Origin: Streptomyces sp. NRRL B-1140
GTDB lineage: Bacteria; Actinomycetota; Actinomycetes; Streptomycetales; Streptomycetaceae
Reading direction: 5' to 3'
DNA length: 64,000 nt
Assembly: GCF_001280065.1 (NCBI RefSeq)
Contig: NZ_LGEA01000093.1
Location: forward strand, 62,001-126,000
Part shown: one piece after another, positions 32,825-41,346 of the stretch
How positions within the stretch are numbered: the stretch's first letter is position 1
Layout: each line of letters begins with the position of its first letter
Translations under genes and position numbers: made by a program
The notes under the pieces: model-generated
Seen by the model: the letters and a program-made list of their open reading frames with translations, nothing else
The model's database searches: none
What the model was told of the DNA's origin: nothing

Positions 32825-34512
32825 TCGGCCCCCTCCTGCGCGGTCTGCCAGCGGTAGCCGCGCGGCGTCACCATGCGCCCCGCGATGTCCCGGGTCGCGG
32901 TGTTGCCCACGGTCACGACCGTCATCATGTCGACCGTCGCCGGGTCGAGGGCGCCCAGTGTGGTGAGCCGGCTGGACTCGTCCGGCCGTGAGGCGTTGCG
33001 CACGACACCGACCGGCGTCCCCGGGGCCCGGTGCTCGGCGAGGATGCCCAGCGCCTTGGGGAGCTGCCAGTCGCGGCCGCGCGAACGGGGGTTGTAGAAG
33101 GTGACCACGATGTCCGCCTCGGCCGCCGCCCGCACCCGCCGCTCGATGACCTCCCACGGCGTGTGCAGGTCGGACAGGCTGATCGACACGTGGTCGTGGC
33201 CCAGCGGGGCGCCCAGGATGGCACCGGCCGCGAGCGCCGCCGTCACGCCGGGCACACCGACCACGTCGATGTCGTCGGAGGCCTCGGCCAGGGCGGGGGA
33301 GGCCATGGCGTAGACGCCCGCGTCGCCGCTGCCGATCAGCGCGACGGCCTGCCCCTTGCGGGCCTCCTCGACCGCCGTGCGCGCCCGTTCCTCCTCGGCG
33401 CCCAGCCCCGACTCCAGGATCCGGGTGCCGGGCCGCAGCAGATCACGGATCTGGTCGACGTACTGGTCGAGCCCCACGAGCACGGAAGCGCGCCGCAGTT
33501 CGGCCTGTGCGCGCGGCGTCAGCAGGTCCCGGGCACCGGGCCCGAGCCCGACCACCGCGAGCCGCCCGCGCCCCGGCCGCCGTACTACGGCACAGGTCGC
33601 CATGGCCGGGCTCGCGGCCGACTTCCGCTTGGGGACGAGCAGTTCGCCCCCGCCCACGAGCGCGGCCGCCTCCGCCACGGACGGGGTGCCGACGGCGGCC
33701 AGCGGCGCGTCGGACGGGTTGGGCACGTCCACCCCGGCCAGCTCCTCGGCGGAGTACGTCACCAGGGGCACCCCGAGCCGCCGCGCGGCCTCGACGATGC
33801 CGGTCTCCTCGGCCTTGGCGTCGACGGTGGCGAGTTCGGCGACGGAGGCTCCGGACAGCCCGGCCTCCCGCAGGACGTCCTCGACCAGCCCGAGGACCTC
33901 CTCCGTGGGGGCGCCCTTGGACGCCCCGACGCCGACGACCAGCGTGGGCGGACGCAGCACGACCTCGCGCTCGGCCGCCGCCACGAGCCGGTCGGTGAGC
34001 CGGATCGTGTACGCCCCCTCGTCCGTCACCGGCAGCGGCGGCAGCGGCCAGGCCACCTCGGCCCGCAGCGCCACCGCCTCGCCGTCCAGCAGCGCCCGCG
34101 ACACCCCGGCGACATCGCCCTCCACGGGCAGGCCGAGGGTGTCCAGGCCGGGCAGGTCCACGGCGTCCGTGGCCGTCGTCACCACCGGCTCCGCACCCAG
34201 CACCTCGCCCACCGCGCGGGCCAGTTCGTTGGCGCCGCCCGCGTGCCCGCCCAGCAGGGACACGGCGAACCGCCCGCTCTCGTCGACGCACACCACGCCC
34301 GGGTCCTCGGTCTTGCCGGACAGCAGCGGCGCCACCAGCCGCACCACCGCCCCCGTCGCCAGGAAGCACACGAGCTGCTCGCACTGCGCGAACGCGGTCC
34401 GTACGGCGTCCCCGACGGGACCTTCGTACACACGGGTGCGGTCCGGCCACGCGGCGGCCAGCCGGTCCCGCGCCGCCGCTCCCGCCGCCGTGGCGGAAAT
34501 GAGGCCGATCAC
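32821..34512 (-). CDS. cobJ: CbiG-CobJ fusion: cobalamin protein CbiG + precorrin-3B C17-methyltransferase
   Basis: A 563-residue bifunctional protein. Residues 1 to about 315 are CbiG-like: the N domain starts VIGLISATAAG and includes FLATGAVVRLVAPLL, and the C domain contains VVGVGASKGAPTEEV. From about residue 316 a tetrapyrrole methylase begins (RLAVVGLGPGARDLL), with SGDAGVYAMASP and VTFYNPRSRGRDWQL. CobJ adds the C17 methyl and contracts the ring; CbiG opens the delta-lactone in cobalt-first pathways. GTG at 34512 overlaps the cobL stop. Confidence 0.93.
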   Translation of the reverse strand: MIGLISATAAGAAARDRLAAAWPDRTRVYEGPVGDAVRTAFAQCEQLVCFLATGAVVRLVAPLLSGKTEDPGVVCVDESGRFAVSLLGGHAGGANELARAVGEVLGAEPVVTTATDAVDLPGLDTLGLPVEGDVAGVSRALLDGEAVALRAEVAWPLPPLPVTDEGAYTIRLTDRLVAAAEREVVLRPPTLVVGVGASKGAPTEEVLGLVEDVLREAGLSGASVAELATVDAKAEETGIVEAARRLGVPLVTYSAEELAGVDVPNPSDAPLAAVGTPSVAEAAALVGGGELLVPKRKSAASPAMATCAVVRRPGRGRLAVVGLGPGARDLLTPRAQAELRRASVLVGLDQYVDQIRDLLRPGTRILESGLGAEEERARTAVEEARKGQAVALIGSGDAGVYAMASPALAEASDDIDVVGVPGVTAALAAGAILGAPLGHDHVSISLSDLHTPWEVIERRVRAAAEADIVVTFYNPRSRGRDWQLPKALGILAEHRAPGTPVGVVRNASRPDESSRLTTLGALDPATVDMMTVVTVGNTATRDIAGRMVTPRGYRWQTAQEGAE

Positions 34513-35747
34513 TGAGCGACTCCTTCTTCGATGGCTGCCGGAGGCCGGACGCCCCACAGCAGGAAAACGGGGTTGGTCGCCGCGAGCCGGGTCACGTCCC
34601 CGGGCAGCGGCGCGAGCCGCGACGACTGCAGCAGCACGCCGTCGCAGGTGAGACCGGCGCTCGTCAGGGCCTCGCGTGCGGCCGGCACCCGGTCGAGCGC
34701 CGCCATGGCGACGACCACCGTGCGCCGGGCACGCCGCGCGCACGCGGCGACGATCGCGGGCAGTTCACGCCCGCCGCCCCCCACGAACACGGCGTCGGGT
34801 TCCTCGGCGAGTTCCGTCAGCGCGTCCGGTGCCGCGCCGCGCACCACGTGCACGTCCACACCGTGCGCGGCGGCGTTGGCACGGACCCGCTCCACCCCGT
34901 CGGGGGTCTTCTCCACCGCGGTCACGGCCGCACCCAGCCGCGCGCACTCCACGGCCACGGACCCCGAGCCCGCGCCCACGTCCCACACCAGGTCACCCGG
35001 GCGCGGCCCCAGCCGGGCCAGGGCCAGCGCGCGCACCTCGAACTTGGTGATCATCGAGTCCCGGTGGGCGAACTCCGCCTCCTCCAGGGCCCAGCCGGCC
35101 GGCCGCTCCCCGGGCCCCGCGACCGTCCGCACGGGGCCGAGCGCCCGCGCCTCGTCCAGGCACAGCACCACGTTCACCGCCGTACCCCAGTCCCGGGCGG
35201 CGGCCTCGGCGGGCGTCACCCGCTCCACGCGCTCCGCGTCCGAGCCGAGCCCGGAGGCCACGACCAGCACCCGCGCGGCGTCCCGCAGCGCGGCACCCAG
35301 CTCCGCCGGACCCGCGCCCGGCCCGGTCAGCACGGCCGTCTTCGGCTGCGCCCGGCACACGTGGACGGCCGTCCGCAGCTCCCGCCCATGGGCGCTCACC
35401 ACCACGGCGTCGTCCCACGGCAGCCCGATCCGCGCGAACGCGGCCGCGACGGACGACACCCCGGGCCGCACGTCCAGCCGCCCCGGCCCGAACCGCTCGG
35501 CCAGCACCCGCACGATCCCGAAGAACCCGGGGTCGCCGGAGGCCAGCACCACGACCGGACGGTCCTTGCCGACGTACTCGCCGATGGTGTCGAGGGCCGG
35601 CGCCAGAGGCCCGAGCACGACCCGCTCCGCCGTCTCCGGCAGCCGTACGGCGTCGAGATGCCGACGCCCGCCCACGACCAGCCCGGCACCGGCGAGGACG
35701 TCGTCACAAGGCGCCGCCCCCGTCCCCGTGCCGACCACCGTGATCAC
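34509..35747 (-). CDS. cobL: Precorrin-6Y C5,15-methyltransferase (decarboxylating) CobL
   Basis: A 412-residue two-domain enzyme that methylates C5 and C15 and decarboxylates the C12 acetate. The N-terminal methylase (VVGTGTGAAPCDDVL, VLASGDPGFFGIVR, VRPGVSSVAAA) spans about 1-205. The C-terminal CbiT-like domain carries the SAM motif VWDVGAGSGSVAVECA near residue 254 and ITKFEVRALALARL just before it. GTG at 35747 overlaps the cobM stop, and its stop overlaps cbiG-cobJ. The fused CobE/CbiT form is typical of aerobic-type pathways. Confidence 0.95.
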   Translation of the reverse strand: MITVVGTGTGAAPCDDVLAGAGLVVGGRRHLDAVRLPETAERVVLGPLAPALDTIGEYVGKDRPVVVLASGDPGFFGIVRVLAERFGPGRLDVRPGVSSVAAAFARIGLPWDDAVVVSAHGRELRTAVHVCRAQPKTAVLTGPGAGPAELGAALRDAARVLVVASGLGSDAERVERVTPAEAAARDWGTAVNVVLCLDEARALGPVRTVAGPGERPAGWALEEAEFAHRDSMITKFEVRALALARLGPRPGDLVWDVGAGSGSVAVECARLGAAVTAVEKTPDGVERVRANAAAHGVDVHVVRGAAPDALTELAEEPDAVFVGGGGRELPAIVAACARRARRTVVVAMAALDRVPAAREALTSAGLTCDGVLLQSSRLAPLPGDVTRLAATNPVFLLWGVRPPAAIEEGVAQ

Positions 35748-36562
35748 GTACTCGCCCCCCGCTCGCGCAGCGCCCGCCGGGCCTCCGGGTCGGCCTTGCG
35801 GTAGCCGTGGAAGTGACCCGGGTGGTACAGGTGCGAGCGCGTGCCGTGCGCGTCGAGCGCCGGGCCGACCAGGAACAGGGTGTGCTTCCAGAGCTTGTGT
35901 TCCTTGACCGTCTCCTCCAGCGTGCCGATGGTGCACCTCACGACCAGTTCCTCCGGCCAGGTCGCCTGGTAGGCCACCACGACCGGCGTCGTCGTCGGGT
36001 AGCCGCCCTCCAGCAGCTCCCGCACCAGCTGCCCGCTGCGGGCGGCGGAGAGGAACACCGCCATGGTGGTGCCGTGCTTGGCGAACTCCCGGACCTCCTC
36101 GCCGGGCGGCATGGGCGTCTTGCCGCCGCCGAGCCGGGTCAGCACGACCGACTGCGCGACCTCCGGGATGGTCAGCTCGCGCTGCGCGAGGGCCGCGACG
36201 GCCGAGAAGGAGGACACCCCGGGCACGATCTCGGTCGCGATGCCGATCTCGGCACACCGGTCGACCTGCTCCTGCGTGCCGCCCCACAGGGCCGGGTCGC
36301 CGGAATGGATCCTGGCCACCTTCAGCCCCTCGCCGCGGGCCCGCTCGTATACGGCGACGACGTCCTCCAGGGACATGGTCGCCGAGTCGAGGATCTCCGC
36401 GTCCTCGCGGGCGTGCTCCAGGACCTCCTCCTGGACCAGGCTGGCCGCCCAGATCACGACGTCGGCCTCGGCGATGGCGCGCGCGGCGCGGAACGTCAGC
36501 AGGTCGGCGGCGCCGGGGCCGGCACCGACGAAGGTCACTTTGCCGGCGGGGGCGTCGGCCAT
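35744..36562 (-). CDS. cobM: Precorrin-4 C11-methyltransferase CobM
   Basis: A 272-residue tetrapyrrole methylase that methylates C11. VTFVGAGPGAADLLTFR, RIHSGDPALWGGTQEQ, EIVPGVSSFSAVAA and GTTMAVFLSAARSGQL are CobM/CbiF landmarks. GAGAGGA lies upstream of the ATG at 36562. This is the only member of the block not overlapped by its upstream neighbour: 59 bases separate it from the cobI stop, and it keeps its own ribosome site. Confidence 0.95.
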   Translation of the reverse strand: MADAPAGKVTFVGAGPGAADLLTFRAARAIAEADVVIWAASLVQEEVLEHAREDAEILDSATMSLEDVVAVYERARGEGLKVARIHSGDPALWGGTQEQVDRCAEIGIATEIVPGVSSFSAVAALAQRELTIPEVAQSVVLTRLGGGKTPMPPGEEVREFAKHGTTMAVFLSAARSGQLVRELLEGGYPTTTPVVVAYQATWPEELVVRCTIGTLEETVKEHKLWKHTLFLVGPALDAHGTRSHLYHPGHFHGYRKADPEARRALRERGAST

Positions 36563-36621
36563 GGGATGGGTCCTCTCGTACAGGGGGTGGAACGGGGGAG
36601 GGTCGGCGGGGGACGGGCGGG

Positions 36622-37371
36622 TCAGAGCTTTCCGCCCCGCCCGCCCTCGCGCCGGGCGGGTGCGATGAGCGTCGACAGGTAGGGCAGGGGCGCCTCGTCG
36701 AGCTCGGCGGCCCGGCGTACGGACTCCTCCGGCAGGCCGAGCGCCGAGCCCCACACGGCGTCCCCGAGCCGCCCGGTCTCCCGCAGCGCCTCGGCGACCT
36801 CGTGCGCCTGCCGCCCGAACTTGTAGGCGACCACGGTCCCGGGCCCCGCCAGCGCGTCCTTGAGCACGGCCGACCCGGCGGTGACGGGCACAAGCGTGAG
36901 CGGCTCGGTCCCCTCGGTCAGCACGGCACCCGACCGGGCGGCGAGGTCCTGCATGGCGGTGATGCCGGGCACCGTCTCGACGACGGTCCCCGGCACGAGC
37001 TCGGCGATGGTCTGGGCGAGGTAGGTGAACGTCGAGTACACGTTGGGGTCGCCGATGGTCGCGAAGGCCACCGACGGGTGCCGCCGCAGCAGGTCGGCGA
37101 CCCGCTCGCCGGCCGCGTCCCAGGCCGCCTCGCGCCGGGCCCGGTCGCTGCGCTCGTTCAGCGCGAACACGACCCGGACGACCTTCTCCTCGGGCACGTA
37201 GTGCAGCACGGTCGCCTCGGCCCTGCCACGCTCCCCGCCGTCCTTCCCGTCGGGCGCGGCCATCACGGGCACCACCACGACCTCGGCTTCCCGCAGGGCG
37301 TTGACGCCCTTGACGGTCACCAGTTCCGGATCCCCGGGCCCGACCCCGACCCCGATCAGCCTGCTGCTCAT
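36622..37371 (-). CDS. cobI: Precorrin-2 C20-methyltransferase CobI/CbiL
   Basis: A 249-residue methylase that converts precorrin-2 to precorrin-3A. LIGVGVGPGDPELVTVKGVNAL, FATIGDPNVYSTFTYLAQ and ETVPGITAMQDLAA are typical, as is the C-terminal YLSTLIAPARR. The ATG at 37371 overlaps the cobB stop (ATGA). The uroporphyrinogen methyltransferase that supplies precorrin-2 is not in this window. Confidence 0.95.
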   Translation of the reverse strand: MSSRLIGVGVGPGDPELVTVKGVNALREAEVVVVPVMAAPDGKDGGERGRAEATVLHYVPEEKVVRVVFALNERSDRARREAAWDAAGERVADLLRRHPSVAFATIGDPNVYSTFTYLAQTIAELVPGTVVETVPGITAMQDLAARSGAVLTEGTEPLTLVPVTAGSAVLKDALAGPGTVVAYKFGRQAHEVAEALRETGRLGDAVWGSALGLPEESVRRAAELDEAPLPYLSTLIAPARREGGRGGKL

Positions 37372-38753
37372 GACGTCCGGCACCTCTCCACGAACCGACG
37401 GGCGACACCGGGCTCGGACGCCCAGTGCGTGTGCAGATAACTCGCGTGCACACCGCGCTGTACAAAACCTTCGAGCCGCGGCCGGGGATTGCGGACTCCC
37501 CAGGCGGGCTGCGCCCCCGAGCCGGGCTCCACGACGGTCCGGTGGAACTCGTGCCCCCGCATCCGCGTCCCGGCCGCCGCGAGCACGCTGTCGTCCACGG
37601 CCACGGCGTCCCGGTAGCCCAGCGTGAGCCGCTCGGTCATCCGTGCCGAGGCGTCCAGCACCCCGCACATCGGCAGCCCGTCCAGCTCCCGGCACAGATA
37701 CAGCAGCCCGGCACACTCGGCGGCCACGGGAGCGCCGCTCGCCGCCAGCTCCGCAACGGCCTTGCGCAGGGGTTGGTTGGCGGACAGCTCGGCGGCGTAC
37801 ACCTCGGGGAACCCGCCCCCGATCACCAACCCGGCGGTCCCCTCGGGCAGTTCCTCGTCCCGCAGGGGGTCGAAGGTGACGACCTCGGCCCCGGCGGCGG
37901 CGAGCAGTTCGGTGTGTTCGGCGTAGGAGAAGGTGAAGGCGGCCCCACCGGCGACGGCGACAACGGGCGCACGCTGCTGATCCGCTTCATCCGGCCGTGT
38001 CGGGTGGTGGGTGGGCGAGGCGGGGGTCCAAGGGGCGGAGCCCCCTGGCACGGCACCGGCTGCACGTGCCAGCGCCTCCAGCGCCTCCAGGTCACACCCG
38101 TCCAAGACCTGCGCAGCCATCGCGGCAACCGCCTCGACCGCCGCTTCCTGCCGTTCGGCGACAGGAACAAGCCCGAGATGCCGTGACGGCGTAGCCACCT
38201 GGGCAGCCCGCCGCAACACCCCCAGCACCGGCACCCCCGCCTGCTCCAACGCCTCCCGCAGCAACTCCTCGTGCCGGTCGGAGGCGACCTTGTTCAGGAT
38301 CACGCCTCCGACCCGCACCTCCGGGTCCCAGGAAGCGAACCCGTGCACCAGCGCCGCCACCGACCGGGACTGCGACGACGCGTCCACGACCAGCACCACC
38401 GGCGCCCCGAGCAGCTTCGCGACATGAGCGGTGGACGCGAGTTCCCCCTCGCCCGCGGCCCCGTCGTACAGCCCCATCACACCCTCGACGACGGCGATGT
38501 CACACCCTCGCGCCCCGTGCAGGAACAGCGGCCCGACCAGCTCGGGCCCGCACAGGTAGGCGTCGAGGTTCCGTCCCACCCGCCCGGTCGCGAGCGCGTG
38601 GTACCCGGGGTCGATGTAGTCCGGTCCGACCTTGTGCGGGGACACGGCGAGCCCCCGCGCGGCGAACGCGGCCATCAACCCCGTGGCAACGGTGGTCTTG
38701 CCGCTGCCCGAGGAGGGCGCGGCGACGACCAGCCGTGGGACGGAAGCACTCAC
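37368..38753 (-). CDS. cobB: Cobyrinic acid a,c-diamide synthase CobB/CbiA
   Basis: A 461-residue glutamine amidotransferase that amidates the a and c side chains with ATP. The N-terminal ATP domain has the P-loop APSSGSGKTTV and HKVGPDYIDPGYH, and VVEGVMGLYDGA. The C-terminal GATase has the catalytic Cys in PVAAECAGLLYLC and a GHEFHRT segment. A Pro/Asp/Ala-rich linker joins the domains around residues 240-265. GTG at 38753 overlaps the cobO stop. Confidence 0.95.
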   Translation of the reverse strand: MSASVPRLVVAAPSSGSGKTTVATGLMAAFAARGLAVSPHKVGPDYIDPGYHALATGRVGRNLDAYLCGPELVGPLFLHGARGCDIAVVEGVMGLYDGAAGEGELASTAHVAKLLGAPVVLVVDASSQSRSVAALVHGFASWDPEVRVGGVILNKVASDRHEELLREALEQAGVPVLGVLRRAAQVATPSRHLGLVPVAERQEAAVEAVAAMAAQVLDGCDLEALEALARAAGAVPGGSAPWTPASPTHHPTRPDEADQQRAPVVAVAGGAAFTFSYAEHTELLAAAGAEVVTFDPLRDEELPEGTAGLVIGGGFPEVYAAELSANQPLRKAVAELAASGAPVAAECAGLLYLCRELDGLPMCGVLDASARMTERLTLGYRDAVAVDDSVLAAAGTRMRGHEFHRTVVEPGSGAQPAWGVRNPRPRLEGFVQRGVHASYLHTHWASEPGVARRFVERCRTS

Positions 38754-39349
38754 CACTCGATGCCCCTCTGGCCCTTCTGGCCCGCGTCCATGGGGTGCTT
38801 GACCTTCGACATGTCGGTCACGAGGTCGGCGAAGTCCACGAGCTTCCCGGGCGCGTTCCGCCCGGTGATGACGACGTGCTGGGTCCCGGGCCGGTCCCGC
38901 AGCACGGAGATCACCTCGTCCGTGTCGACCCAGCCCCAGTGCATCGGGTAGGCGAACTCGTCGAGCACGTACAGCTTGTACGTCTCGGCAGCCAGGTCCC
39001 GCTTGACCTGCTCCCAGCCCTCCCGGGCCTTCTCCTCGTTGTCCATCTGCTGATCGCGCTGCACCCACGACCAGCCCTCGCCCATCTTGTGCCAGTCGAC
39101 GGACCCGCCCTCGCCTGAGGCGCCCAGCACCCGCAGCGCGTTCTCCTCGCCGACTTTCCACTTCGCCGACTTGACGAACTGGAACACCCCGATCGGCCAG
39201 CCCTGGTTCCAGGCCCGCAGCGCGAGACCGAAGGCGGCGGTGGACTTGCCCTTGCCGACGCCCGTGTGGACGACGACCAGCGGCCGGTTCCGGCGCTGCC
39301 GGGTCGTCAGTCCGTCGTCCGGCACCACACTCGGCTGTCCCTGCGGCAT
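38750..39349 (-). CDS. cobO: Corrinoid adenosyltransferase CobO
   Basis: A 199-residue CobA/CobO-type ATP:corrinoid adenosyltransferase, which adds the adenosyl group to the cobalt. The P-loop is GVGKGKSTAAFGLALRA; IGVFQFVKSAKW, WSWVQRDQ and VLDEFAYPMHWGWV are family features. The ATG shares one base with the upstream chelatase stop (TAATG), and its own stop overlaps cobB. Confidence 0.95.
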   Translation of the reverse strand: MPQGQPSVVPDDGLTTRQRRNRPLVVVHTGVGKGKSTAAFGLALRAWNQGWPIGVFQFVKSAKWKVGEENALRVLGASGEGGSVDWHKMGEGWSWVQRDQQMDNEEKAREGWEQVKRDLAAETYKLYVLDEFAYPMHWGWVDTDEVISVLRDRPGTQHVVITGRNAPGKLVDFADLVTDMSKVKHPMDAGQKGQRGIEW

Positions 39350-41346
39350 TACGCGGCCCTCCTCTGCACGTCCTTCACGAGCCCGGCGATGCTGTCCGCA
39401 CGCAGCTCGTCCAATGTCACGGCGGTACCGCCCAGTTCACCCGCGAGCTGCCCGGCGAGCCCGAGCCGCACCGGCCCCGACTCGCAGTCCACGACGACCG
39501 AGGCGAGACCGTCGGCCGCGAACAGCCGCGCCGCACGCCCGGCCAGGGCGACCGGCTCGGGGCCCCCGGTGGCGCGCCCGTCCGTGACCAGCACGACCAG
39601 CGGCCGCCGCGCCGGATCGCGCAGCCGTTCCACGCGCAGCACGTCGTGCGCCCGCAGCAGTCCCGCCGCGAGCGGCGTACGCCCGCCGGTCGGCAGCGTC
39701 TCCAGCCGGGCCGCCGCCGCGTCCACCGACGAGGTCGGCGGCAGCGCCACCTCCGCGTCCGTGCCGCGGAAGGTCACCAGACCCACCTTGTCGCGCCGCT
39801 GGTAGGCGTCCAGCAGCAGCGACAGCACGGCGCCCTTCACGGCGCTCATGCGCTGCCGTGCCGCCATCGACCCGGAGGCGTCCACGACGAACAGCACGAG
39901 ATTGCCCTCGCGCCCCTCGCGGGTGGCCTGCCGCAGATCGTCCCGGCGCACCACCAGGCCCGGCCCGGACCGGCCGCGGGCCCGCTGGTGCGGTGCCGCC
40001 GCCTGCACGGTCGCCGCCAGGTGCAGCCTGGTGAGCGCGCCCCGCGGCCGCCGGGCCCCGGTCGTCCGGCCGTGCTCGGTCCGCGCCCGCGAACGCCGCC
40101 CGGCGGCACCTTCGCCGATCCCGGGCACGCTCAGCACCTTGGTGCGGAACGGCTCCGACGCCCGTACGGCCGACTGCTCGCCGGCGCCCGACGGCTGCGG
40201 CTGACCGCCCTCGCCGGCCTCGGGCCGGGCCGCGGTGTCGCCGTCGCCCTGGGGCGCGTCGTCGGGTTCCGGCTGTCCGCCGCCCCCGCCGGGCCCGTCC
40301 GGGCCGGGGTCCGGATCCGGATCGTCGTCGTCCGAGCCGCCGAACTCCTCCAGGGTCTCGTCGAGCTTGTCCTCGTCAAGCCCCGGCGCGTCGAAGGGGT
40401 TGCGCCGCCGCCGGTGCGGCAGCGCGAGCAGCGCCGCCTGCCGGACGTCCTCCGCGAGTACGTCCGTGCGCCCGGCCCAGGCGGCCAGCGCGGTGGCGGT
40501 CCGCGCCATCACGATGTCGGCGCGCATGCCGTCCACCTCGAACGCCGCGCAGGTCGCCGCGATCTGCCGCAGCGCCCCGTCGCCCAGCCGCACGGACGGC
40601 AGCAGCTCCCGCGCGGCGACGATCCGCGCCCGTACGTCGGCCTCGTCGTCGGCCCAGCGCGCGGCGAAGGCGGCCGGGTCGTCGTCGTAGGCCAGTCGCC
40701 GCTTGACGACCTCCACCCGCTGGTCCGGCTCCCGCGAGGCCGCGACCTCGACGGTCAGCCCGAACCGGTCGAGCAACTGCGGCCGCAGCTCGCCCTCCTC
40801 GGGGTTCATGGTGCCCACCAGCAGGAAACGGGCGGCGTGCCGTACGGAGACGCCCTCGCGCTCGACGTACGAGGCGCCCATCGCGGCCGCGTCCAGCAGC
40901 AGGTCGACCAGATGGTCGTGGAGGAGGTTGACCTCGTCGACGTAGAGGATCCCGCGGTGCGCGTCGGCCAGCAGGCCCGGCTCGAAGGCCTTCACGCCCT
41001 CCGACAGGGCCCGCTCGATGTCCAGCGCGCCCACGAGCCGGTCCTCGGAGGCGCCGACGGGCAGTTCGACCATGCGGGCGGGCCGCTCGGCACCGCCGCC
41101 GGTCTCGTGGGGCCCGTCCGGGCACCCCGGGTCGGGGGAGGCGGGGTCGCACGAGAAACGGCAGCCGGGGACGACCGGCACCTCGGGCAGCAGCGCCGAC
41201 AGCGCACGCACCGCCGTCGACTTGGCCGTGCCCTTCTCGCCGCGCACCAGCACACCGCCGACCGCCGGGGACACCGCGTTCAGCAGCAGCGCGAGCCGCA
41301 GGTCGTCCTGACCGACGACGGCCGTGAACGGAAAGGGGGTGGTCAC
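39349..41346 (-). CDS. ChlI-ChlD fusion, putative cobaltochelatase AAA/VWA subunit
   Basis: A 665-residue protein combining an AAA ATPase (about 1-340: Walker A GEKGTAKST, Walker B ILYVDEVNLLHDHLVD) with an acidic Pro/Gly/Asp-rich linker (about 345-420). A C-terminal VWA domain carries the MIDAS motif DASGSMA. It resembles Mg-chelatase ChlI and ChlD joined in one chain. Next to cobN it most likely replaces CobS/CobT as the motor of cobaltochelatase, since no chlorophyll genes are present. GTG at 41346 overlaps the cobN stop. Confidence 0.9.
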   Translation of the reverse strand: MTTPFPFTAVVGQDDLRLALLLNAVSPAVGGVLVRGEKGTAKSTAVRALSALLPEVPVVPGCRFSCDPASPDPGCPDGPHETGGGAERPARMVELPVGASEDRLVGALDIERALSEGVKAFEPGLLADAHRGILYVDEVNLLHDHLVDLLLDAAAMGASYVEREGVSVRHAARFLLVGTMNPEEGELRPQLLDRFGLTVEVAASREPDQRVEVVKRRLAYDDDPAAFAARWADDEADVRARIVAARELLPSVRLGDGALRQIAATCAAFEVDGMRADIVMARTATALAAWAGRTDVLAEDVRQAALLALPHRRRRNPFDAPGLDEDKLDETLEEFGGSDDDDPDPDPGPDGPGGGGGQPEPDDAPQGDGDTAARPEAGEGGQPQPSGAGEQSAVRASEPFRTKVLSVPGIGEGAAGRRSRARTEHGRTTGARRPRGALTRLHLAATVQAAAPHQRARGRSGPGLVVRRDDLRQATREGREGNLVLFVVDASGSMAARQRMSAVKGAVLSLLLDAYQRRDKVGLVTFRGTDAEVALPPTSSVDAAAARLETLPTGGRTPLAAGLLRAHDVLRVERLRDPARRPLVVLVTDGRATGGPEPVALAGRAARLFAADGLASVVVDCESGPVRLGLAGQLAGELGGTAVTLDELRADSIAGLVKDVQRRAA

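Noticed and set aside
36563..36621. Promoter or small gene in the only gap of the cob operon
   Set aside because: Only a ribosome site for cobM is visible; no -10/-35 pair or hairpin was found.
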